Source: Arthrobacter globiformis (lineage in GTDB: Bacteria > Actinomycetota > Actinomycetes > Actinomycetales > Micrococcaceae). From it: a DNA stretch of 64,000 nucleotides. The translations under genes and the position numbers were made by a program. This document shows, in pieces, positions 58,458-64,000 of the stretch (the stretch's first letter is position 1; every line of letters starts with the position of its first letter). The DNA is taken from assembly GCF_003261175.1 (NCBI RefSeq), contig NZ_QLNP01000064.1:124001-188000 (forward strand). The letters are read 5' to 3'. The notes under the pieces were generated by a model. The model saw only the letters and a program-made list of their open reading frames with translations, had not been told where the DNA came from and searched no databases.

Positions 58458-59093
58458 CTAGCTCTTGGAACCCGTCAGGGCGAGGGTGCCGCCGAGACCG
58501 ATCATCATTACCCCGCCAGTTGTCGTTACAGCTGCTACCCGGCGGGGTGAGCGCGCGAACCACTGCCTGGCAGTTCCGGCGGCCAGCGCCCAGGCGCTGT
58601 CCGAAACCAGCGCTATGGCCAGGAACGTGGCACCAAGCAGGGCGAGCTGGGCGGGAATGGCGCCGGCAGAATGGTCCACGAACTGGGGGAGGACCGCCAC
58701 GAAGAACACCACGGACTTGGGATTCGTGGCCCCGACAATGAAGCCTTCACGCAGAATCCGCCGGGTGGTCGCCGGCCTGGACGGATCCGGGCTCGCAGGC
58801 CCGCCCCGGCGGTGGAGCACCGCCTGGAGTCCCAGATAGATGAGGTAGGCCGCGCCGGCAAACTTCACCACCGTGAACAGCAGTACCGACTCAGCCAGTA
58901 CCACGCCGAGGCCCACCGCCACGGCTGCGATCTGCAGCAGTTCCCCGCCTGCGTTGCCCAGGACGCTCAGCAGCCCGCCCCGCCGCCCCAAAGCCAGCGA
59001 CCGTCCGATGACGAACAGGACGCTGGGACCCGGCACGGCGATCAGCAATGCGGAGACCAAAGCGAAGGCCAGGAGATTCTGCAGCGGCAGCAT
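58458..59093 (-). CDS. LysE-family translocator
   Basis: A 211-residue exporter with six hydrophobic helices. AVPGPSVLFVIGRSLALGRRGG near the N-terminus and GATNPKSVVFFVAVLPQFV in the middle are LysE/RhtB signatures. It exports amino acids or related metabolites with the proton gradient. The ATG at 59093 gives the normal family length; a 25-residue upstream extension is unlikely. It converges on bdhA with a 25-bp gap. Confidence 0.9.
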   Translation of the reverse strand: MLPLQNLLAFALVSALLIAVPGPSVLFVIGRSLALGRRGGLLSVLGNAGGELLQIAAVAVGLGVVLAESVLLFTVVKFAGAAYLIYLGLQAVLHRRGGPASPDPSRPATTRRILREGFIVGATNPKSVVFFVAVLPQFVDHSAGAIPAQLALLGATFLAIALVSDSAWALAAGTARQWFARSPRRVAAVTTTGGVMMIGLGGTLALTGSKS

Positions 59094-59189
59094 GCCTGAT
59101 GGTAACGCCGGCGGCGTATACCCAGCCAGCCACGATTCAGGGCAATCTGCCCGCCGGAGCCGGTGCATTCCCGGGTGGAGCCTGAGCTT

Positions 59190-59384
59190 TCAGCCAGCCG
59201 GGTTGCCTGAGGCCCGGATGTACTCCTCCACGGCCGACTCCGGCACGCGGTAGGACTTGCCGAACCGGTCCGCCGCAAGCGTTCCGGCCCGGACCATCCG
59301 GTAAACGGTCATTTTGGAAAGGCGCAGGGCTGCGGCCACCTCGGCAATAGTGAGATAGGCAGTCGGCAGGTTGGCGATGGACAT
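59190..59384 (-). CDS. Helix-turn-helix (excisionase/MerR-like) DNA-binding protein
   Basis: A 64-residue single-domain protein. YLTIAEVAAALRLSKMTVYRMVRAG is a winged-helix MerR/Xis-type HTH, followed by the wing FGKSYRVPESAVEEYI. Such small proteins are transcription factors or excisionase homologues; no integrase or phage genes are near, so a regulatory role is more likely. It lies 96 bp upstream of the LysE gene and 47 bp after the next small gene, all on the minus strand. Confidence 0.88.
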   Translation of the reverse strand: MSIANLPTAYLTIAEVAAALRLSKMTVYRMVRAGTLAADRFGKSYRVPESAVEEYIRASGNPAG

Positions 59385-59431
59385 GGAATCGGCTCCTGTT
59401 GGTCGTCGGCGGGACTGGCGGGATGACCCGC

Positions 59432-59686
59432 CTAGTCCGGTCGCCTCAGTTGCCGGTGGTCGTAGAAGTAAACCCGATCCGAGGACCGGATCCCGATCGA
59501 CCGGCCGTTCTTGACCACCACGGTGCCTTCCCGCCTGCCGTTAAACGGATCGTCGCCCAGCAGAACGTCGCCGATCCGGTAGGGAACAGCGGCCGTGCGC
59601 GCCCGCTGCAGCGTCTGGGCCAGGAAGCCGGATAACCGCCCGGATTGAATATTTTCTGCCGGCGCCCCGGCCTGGATTTCCAACAT
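59432..59686 (-). CDS. Small hypothetical protein, 84 residues
   Basis: A small soluble protein with a likely beta-barrel-like core: YRIGDVLLGDDPFNGRREGTVVVKNG and RSSDRVYFYDHRQL resemble a short SH3-like or PRC-type fold, but I cannot assign a family. GAAGGAG is 9 bases upstream of the ATG at 59686. It is probably cotranscribed with the HTH gene that follows. Confidence 0.6.
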   Translation of the reverse strand: MLEIQAGAPAENIQSGRLSGFLAQTLQRARTAAVPYRIGDVLLGDDPFNGRREGTVVVKNGRSIGIRSSDRVYFYDHRQLRRPD

Positions 59687-59943
59687 GAGGACCACTCCTT
59701 CACAGTGTGACCAATCGTCGAATCACTGGTGGCGCGGGGCCGGTACATCATGCAGGGCCTCTACCCCAGCCGGCTGGCACCGTGTAGTCCACTCTAGGGA
59801 GCAATCACATGCGTCACACGGGTAACATCTACCTCATTTATCACACCGCGCACTCGCGTAACAGGCGCTGAGTACCTGTCTTTGTCCATTCTTACTACTT
59901 GTTTTCGCGAATTCCAGCCCGGCGTGACATTTCCGCGGAAATC

Positions 59944-61437
59944 CTACTCAGTTTTGGCGACCACGGGCAGCGGTGAGGTCTCGTCCTCAAGGTGGGCCCG
60001 GCGTCGTCCGTTGCCCCTGACCCAAAGCCGGTAGGCGGCCACCAGCAGTCCCAGCCACACGGCTCCGACGTACAGCGCCACGCGCGTGTCCTCAAAGAAG
60101 CCAAGCACCGCGATCACCAGCACCATGAAGCCGATGGTGAGAACGGACGCCGTCGGCCACCACGGGGAGGGGAAGTCCGACGCCGGCAGGTCCTTCCGGG
60201 CGATCTCGCGTTTCATGGCCACGTGGGAGGCGAGAATCATTACCCACACCCAGACCGTGGCGAAGGTGGCGATGGAGGCGATGAGCAGGAAAACATCTTC
60301 CGGGATGAGCGCGTTCAGCACCACTCCCACCAGCAGGATTCCGGTCATCATCACCACGGTCATCCACGGCACGCCATGCCGGGACACCCGTCCGAAGCTT
60401 TGCGGGGCGTGGCCCTGCTTGGCCAGACCGAAGAGGATCCGCCCGGCGCCGAAAATGTCGCTGTTGATCGCAGACAGAGCGGCGGTTATCACCACGGCGT
60501 TGAGAATGTGGGGTGCGGCGGGAATGCCCAGGCCGCTGAAGATCTGGACGAATGGACTGCCGTTGCTGCCGATCTCGTTCCAGGGGAAGAGGCTCATCAG
60601 CACTCCCAGGGTCAGCACATAGAACAGCAGGACGCGGACCGGCACGGTGTTGACTGCCTTCGGGATGACCTTCTTGGGGTCGGCTGCCTCGCCGGCCGTG
60701 ATGCCGATGGTTTCGATGCCGCCGAAGGCGAACATGACGACGGCGAACGAGGCCAGGAGCCCCTCGAAGCCGTTCGGGAACAGGCCGCCGTGCTCCACGA
60801 GGTTGCCCAGGCCCGGGGCGGCCGAGGCGTCGCCGTTCTGGAAGCCAAACGCGAGGATGGCCGCTCCGCCCCCGATCATGGCGATAATTGCTGCAACCTT
60901 GACCAGCGTGAACCAGAATTCGAGTTCACCGAAGACCTTCACGCTCAGCAGATTCAGCGCGGCGAGAAGGAAGATGATGGCCAGAATCCAGACCCACCGC
61001 TCCACGGACGGGAACCAGAAACCCATGTAGATGCTGAAGGCGGTGACGTCGGCGATGGCCACGATCGCCATTTCGAAGACGTAGGTCCAGCCGGTCACGA
61101 ATCCGGCCAGCGGGCCAAGGTAGCGGCTGGCGTACTGCCCGAAGGATCCCGAGACCGGATGCCGCACGGCCATTTCCCCCAGTGCACGCATCACCATGAA
61201 CACGGCGGCGCCGCCGATCATGTAGGCGAACAGCACGGCGGGACCGGCTTTTTGGATGGCGGAGGCCGAACCGTAGAACAGTCCTGTGCCGATGGCGGAG
61301 CCCAGCGCCATGAAGCGGATGTGGCGGACGTTGAGCCCGCGGTTCAGAACGGTTTCGACGGCGGTTCCGACGGCGGTCCGCGCCGTTCCGGTCCCGCTTA
61401 AGGGCGCCAATTCATCTCTTGTTTGGGCTTGTTGCAT
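59944..61437 (-). CDS. Amino acid permease (APC superfamily, AAT family)
   Basis: A 497-residue permease with 12 membrane helices. [21 protein letters not shown] is the AAT consensus first helix, [21 protein letters not shown] the second and [16 protein letters not shown] the family's central motif. It takes up amino acids such as proline, D-Ala/D-Ser/Gly or aromatics with protons; the specificity is unclear, and the nearby hut locus makes histidine one option. GAAGG precedes the ATG. The first 30 residues are a hydrophilic cytosolic tail. Confidence 0.92.
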   Translation of the reverse strand: MQQAQTRDELAPLSGTGTARTAVGTAVETVLNRGLNVRHIRFMALGSAIGTGLFYGSASAIQKAGPAVLFAYMIGGAAVFMVMRALGEMAVRHPVSGSFGQYASRYLGPLAGFVTGWTYVFEMAIVAIADVTAFSIYMGFWFPSVERWVWILAIIFLLAALNLLSVKVFGELEFWFTLVKVAAIIAMIGGGAAILAFGFQNGDASAAPGLGNLVEHGGLFPNGFEGLLASFAVVMFAFGGIETIGITAGEAADPKKVIPKAVNTVPVRVLLFYVLTLGVLMSLFPWNEIGSNGSPFVQIFSGLGIPAAPHILNAVVITAALSAINSDIFGAGRILFGLAKQGHAPQSFGRVSRHGVPWMTVVMMTGILLVGVVLNALIPEDVFLLIASIATFATVWVWVMILASHVAMKREIARKDLPASDFPSPWWPTASVLTIGFMVLVIAVLGFFEDTRVALYVGAVWLGLLVAAYRLWVRGNGRRRAHLEDETSPLPVVAKTE

Positions 61438-61574
61438 GCCAATACCTTCTCGTCATTGGGAGGGGGATCGCTATCCAGCAGACCACGTTCGAAGGAGCTG
61501 TGATGAGGCTCACGGGGGCTTGGTGTCTTCGATTTCAGACTGTGCGGCCTCAGACCCTGCGCTCGGAATTTGGA

Positions 61575-61633
61575 GCGAACTGGCAGCAGATGCCCTCAAA
61601 TCCCGGTTTTGAGGGCGCTACCTGCCAGTTCGC
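61575..61633. repeat. Large two-part palindrome (REP-like)
   Basis: GCGAACTGGCAG (61575-61586) pairs perfectly with CTGCCAGTTCGC (61622-61633), and inside it GCCCTCAAA (61592-61600) with TTTGAGGGC (61608-61616). It lies 21 bp beyond the minus-strand SDR stop and can act as its terminator, but the two-part stem and the TGCCAG core shared with the 52.4 kb repeats suggest an extragenic palindromic element. Confidence 0.65.
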
Positions 61634-61654
61634 GCTTTGGGTTTTCCCGACGCT

Positions 61655-62572
61655 TCAGCGATAGCCGCTGGCGTCTGCCGGCAGCCCGGCCTCCTGGATC
61701 TCCGCCAGGTAGCGCCAGCAGTCTGGCCGGAAGCCGTCGACGTCGGTAAAGCCGTATTCCTGCGCAAGCCCGCCGGAGGAGAAGGAGTCGCCGGTCCGCC
61801 GGTGCACGTCAGGGTCGGCGGCGAGGGCGGCGACCGCCCGGCCCACAAAGCGCGGGCTTTCGGAGATGGCGGCGAAGTGCGGATTCGCGCCGGCCGCCTC
61901 GTGCCAATTGGCTTCGGTCACGCCGTAGTGTTCGAGCATCATTTCCGAGCGCATCCAGCCCGGCGTCAGCGCCAGAGCCGTGCACCCGAAGGCCTTCAGC
62001 TCCTCGGCCTGGCTGAAGGCGAGCCGCAGGACGGCGGACTTGGCGAGATCGTAAAACGCCGAGAGCCGGTAATGCGCTGCGTTGTACTCTCGGGTACCGT
62101 CCGTCATTTCCACCACCAGTCCTCCCGGCCGGCGGATGAGGAGCGGCAGCGCGAAGTGGCTGGTGATCAAGTGCGTGTCGACGGCGCCGTGCAGCATCCG
62201 CAAGCCGCCGTCAAGGTCGTGTTCCCACAGGGGCGTGTTCCACTGGATGAGGTTTTCGCCGCCCCAAATGTCGTTCACCAGGATGTCCAGTTGGCCGTGC
62301 TCGCCGTCTATCCGGCGGACCAGCGATTCCACCTCCGAAGCGTTGAAATGGTCCACTGCCACTGCGATGCCAGTTCCGCCGGCCGCAGTGACCAGGGCTG
62401 CGGTTTCTTCAATGGTCTCGGGCCGACGATAGTCGGAGGTCTGGGTTTTCGTGGTTCGCCCAGTGCAGTAGACCACCGCCCCGGCCTCACCCAGGGCCAC
62501 GGCGGTACCGCGACCTGCCCCTCGTGTGGCCCCGGAGACCAGAGCTGCCTTGCCCTTGAGCGGAGGTTCCAT
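61655..62572 (-). CDS. SDR-family oxidoreductase
   Basis: A 305-residue SDR. LVSGATRGAGRGTAVAL is the NAD-binding loop, LVNDIWGGE replaces NNAG, and AFYDLAKSAVLRL carries the YxxxK. It is longer than a classical SDR, with an extended C-terminus GYRP-type end; homologues are found in many actinobacteria with unknown substrates. The ATG at 62572 is used; a TTG at 62578 sits better behind GGAGGT and is possible. It is divergent from the IclR gene, with an IclR-type palindrome in between. Confidence 0.85.
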   Translation of the reverse strand: MEPPLKGKAALVSGATRGAGRGTAVALGEAGAVVYCTGRTTKTQTSDYRRPETIEETAALVTAAGGTGIAVAVDHFNASEVESLVRRIDGEHGQLDILVNDIWGGENLIQWNTPLWEHDLDGGLRMLHGAVDTHLITSHFALPLLIRRPGGLVVEMTDGTREYNAAHYRLSAFYDLAKSAVLRLAFSQAEELKAFGCTALALTPGWMRSEMMLEHYGVTEANWHEAAGANPHFAAISESPRFVGRAVAALAADPDVHRRTGDSFSSGGLAQEYGFTDVDGFRPDCWRYLAEIQEAGLPADASGYR

Positions 62573-62640
62573 GGACAAACGCTACCTCCGTGCGCGGGAA
62601 AGCGGGACGATGGGCTGACTGTGTGTGCGTGCGGGTCGAG

Positions 62641-62660
62641 ATGTCCGGTATACCAGACAT
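62641..62660. promoter_or_regulatory. IclR-type operator palindrome, copy 1
   Basis: ATGTCCGGTATACCAGACAT is a 20-bp palindrome with one mismatched pair. It lies between the divergent SDR and IclR genes, 69 bp from the SDR start. Copies occur at 62709 and 63677. Confidence 0.75.
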
Positions 62661-62708
62661 GGGTGTTTCTGAAGCGTGTATGCGGGGAACAGGCTGGGCG
62701 CAAGCTTA

Positions 62709-62726
62709 AGTACGGGATACCGGACA
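62709..62726. promoter_or_regulatory. IclR-type operator, copy 2
   Basis: AGTACGGGATACCGGACA matches the TGTCCGGTATACCGGACA consensus at 15 of 18 positions, with the right half perfect. It is 58 bp upstream of the IclR gene start and suits autoregulation. Confidence 0.65.
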
Positions 62727-62784
62727 CGGTTCGGCAATACCTGAAGACAAGATAGACAGCTTAACGGCGAGGTCCGGAGGACAC

Positions 62785-63609
62785 ATGGCAGGCACGGTGG
62801 CCGCAACGGCGGCAAAGCGGCCGGAATCGGCAGTCAAGGCGAAAGTTCCAGCCGCCGAAAATACCTTGCGGATCCTCAAACTGCTGGGTTCCAAGCGGGG
62901 GCCGATGGCGGCGTCGAACATTGCCACGGCATTGGGACTGCCGCGCTCAAGCGTGTACCACCTCCTTGGCGTCATGGAGGCGAACGGCTTTGTCCTGCAC
63001 CTGCACGAGGAGCAGCGGTACGGCCTCGGCATCAGCGCCTTCGAGCTCAGTTCCGCGTACTCGCGGCAGGAACCGCTGTCTCGGCTTGGGCGGCCCATGC
63101 TGGCCTCCCTCGTTGATGTCCTCGGCGAAAGTGCGCACCTGGCGGTCCTGCACGGGCGGGATGTGCTCTACATCGTGGAGGAGCGGGCCAAGAACCGGCC
63201 GTCCCTCGTGACCGACGTCGGCGTCCGGCTGCCGAGCCACCTCACCGCCAGTGGCCGGGCCATTCTTGCCGCGCTGCCGAAGTCCCAGGTCCGTGCCCTG
63301 TATCCGAATGCGGCCGCCTTCACTGCCCGGCACGAGGTGGAGGGTGCCATCATGAAGTACTCCGCCCTGTCGTCGCACCTTGACCAGGTGCGGCAGCGTG
63401 GTTACGCCACGGAGCACGGTGAGGTGACACCAGGCTTTGGCTCCATCGCCGCCGCGGTCACGGATCATCTCGGATGGCCGACGGCGGCAGTCGCCGTCAC
63501 GTTCCTCGAGGACAAGCTGCCGGAGGACCAATGGCCGGTGCTCGCCGCCCGGGTCCAAAAAGTCGCCGACGAGCTTTCGGTGCGCATCCACGGCCGCCCG
63601 GCGAAGTAG
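62785..63609 (+). CDS. IclR-family regulator, probable hut regulator
   Basis: A 274-residue IclR protein. The N-terminal winged helix (about 24-85) shows LRILKLLGSKRGPMAASNIATALGLPRSS-type HTH residues, and the C-terminal GAF-like effector domain (about 95-270) has SHLTASGRAILAALP. GGAGG precedes the ATG. Its neighbour is hutU and the same palindrome flanks both, so it most likely controls histidine utilisation with a histidine-pathway intermediate as ligand; this is inference from position and motif. It is divergent from the SDR gene, which may be in the same regulon. Confidence 0.9.
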   Translation: MAGTVAATAAKRPESAVKAKVPAAENTLRILKLLGSKRGPMAASNIATALGLPRSSVYHLLGVMEANGFVLHLHEEQRYGLGISAFELSSAYSRQEPLSRLGRPMLASLVDVLGESAHLAVLHGRDVLYIVEERAKNRPSLVTDVGVRLPSHLTASGRAILAALPKSQVRALYPNAAAFTARHEVEGAIMKYSALSSHLDQVRQRGYATEHGEVTPGFGSIAAAVTDHLGWPTAAVAVTFLEDKLPEDQWPVLAARVQKVADELSVRIHGRPAK

Positions 63610-63676
63610 CAAACCAAGTAGGTCGCAGGGCAGGGCGTTCTCAACGCTGGGAACACCCTGAGTTGCTACCCAGGTG

Positions 63677-63694
63677 GGTCTGGAATACCGGACA
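63677..63694. promoter_or_regulatory. IclR-type operator, copy 3, upstream of hutU
   Basis: GGTCTGGAATACCGGACA matches the consensus of copies 1 and 2 with an intact right half and a good left half. It lies 150 bp upstream of the hutU ATG, in the 236-bp gap after the IclR gene. Confidence 0.7.
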
Positions 63695-63845
63695 GCACCC
63701 GCCGGAAACCCCTGTTTGGCCCGCCGCGGAGGGGCTTTAGTTGATACAGAAGCACTTTCGCTCGAATCCCGATTTGCCTAACAACACAGCATTCCGCAAC
63801 ACGCAACAGCGATACAACACATTCCCGCGATACGAAGGAGCCACC

Positions 63846-64000
63846 ATGGCACCCGCCGATTTCACCACCGGTGCCCGCCCGGTCAAAGCAGCCCGCGGCA
63901 CCGAGCTCACCGCCAAGTCCTGGCAGACCGAGGCGCCGCTGCGCATGCTCATGAACAACCTCGATCCCGAGGTCGCCGAACGCCCGGATGACCTGGTGGT
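63846..64000 (+). CDS. hutU: Urocanate hydratase, N-terminal part
   Basis: The first 51 residues are present and the window ends in the gene. The reading [18 protein letters not shown] followed by [19 protein letters not shown] is the conserved N-terminus of urocanase, which adds water to urocanate to give 4-imidazolone-5-propanoate in histidine catabolism. AAGGAG lies 6 bases before the ATG at 63846. It is downstream of an IclR regulator and its operator. Confidence 0.9.
   Translation, partial: MAPADFTTGARPVKAARGTELTAKSWQTEAPLRMLMNNLDPEVAERPDDLV

Noticed and set aside
1-64000. CRISPR arrays, insertion sequences, prophage, tRNA or rRNA genes
   Set aside because: No regularly spaced repeat array, transposase or integrase ORF, tRNA-like GGTTCGAATCC arm or rRNA-like stretch was seen on either strand.

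Overview
The window looks like a chromosomal segment of a high-GC actinobacterium of the Arthrobacter/Pseudarthrobacter type. The evidence is the strong GC bias at third codon positions, many GTG/TTG starts, four-base ATGA/GTGA gene overlaps, and the gene families present: the NHEJ pair LigD/Ku, a fruR-fruK-fruA-ptsH operon, a GH65/beta-phosphoglucomutase pair, a SigB/F-type sigma factor and a hut locus. I found no rRNA, tRNA, CRISPR array, insertion sequence or prophage. The segment reads as ordinary chromosome with one striking accessory-like block.

Layout. 1-5.5 kb: the end of an IucA/IucC siderophore synthetase, an SDR, a FUSC membrane protein, an MHS-type MFS transporter, a DUF2231 membrane protein and a small protein. 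5.5-9.4 kb: divergent ligD and ku. 9.4-15.7 kb: an SRPBCC protein, the fructose PTS operon (minus strand), a DUF6458 protein and an esterase. 15.7-19.5 kb: a LacI-type operator/promoter, a long leader, then pgmB and a GH65 phosphorylase. 19.5-29.8 kb: a mix of transporters (MFS, AzlCD), an EcsC-like protein overlapping an orphan pxpA, DUF445, a glycerophosphodiesterase, a SIS-domain protein that has lost conserved histidines, TetR, a thiamine-binding protein and an O-methyltransferase. 29.9-35.2 kb: a secreted FG-GAP repeat protein, a multicopper oxidase overlapping a short signal peptidase I, and dps. 35.2-38.6 kb: a tight three-gene cassette of an acyl-CoA dehydrogenase-like protein, a PIG-L deacetylase/methyltransferase fusion and a GT2. 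38.7-43.4 kb: a YihY membrane protein, two small stress-type proteins, an epimerase and a SigB/F-like sigma factor.

43.3-55.5 kb is the most interesting region: a translationally coupled glycan cluster with a sedoheptulose-7-phosphate isomerase (GmhA), a heptose-bisphosphate phosphatase (GmhB), two bifunctional HldE-type kinase/nucleotidyltransferases, three GT9 (heptosyltransferase-family) proteins, two further glycosyltransferases, an SDR and an aldehyde dehydrogenase. It is an apparent nucleotide-heptose pathway in an organism type with no LPS. It has no canonical HldD epimerase. 55.6-64 kb: a spermidine-synthase-like methyltransferase fold, a LysR/3-hydroxybutyrate dehydrogenase pair with operator repeats, a LysE exporter, a HTH protein, an amino-acid permease, an SDR divergent from an IclR regulator, and the start of hutU.

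Regulation visible in the DNA. A TAAG-N4-CTTA palindrome lies about 45-75 bp upstream of six genes (SRPBCC, DUF6458, EcsC-like, dps, the 40.3 kb small proteins and the sigma factor) and may mark an undescribed stress regulon. Three copies of a TGTCYGG(W)ATACCRGACA palindrome flank the IclR gene and precede hutU. Several perfect hairpins close convergent gene pairs.
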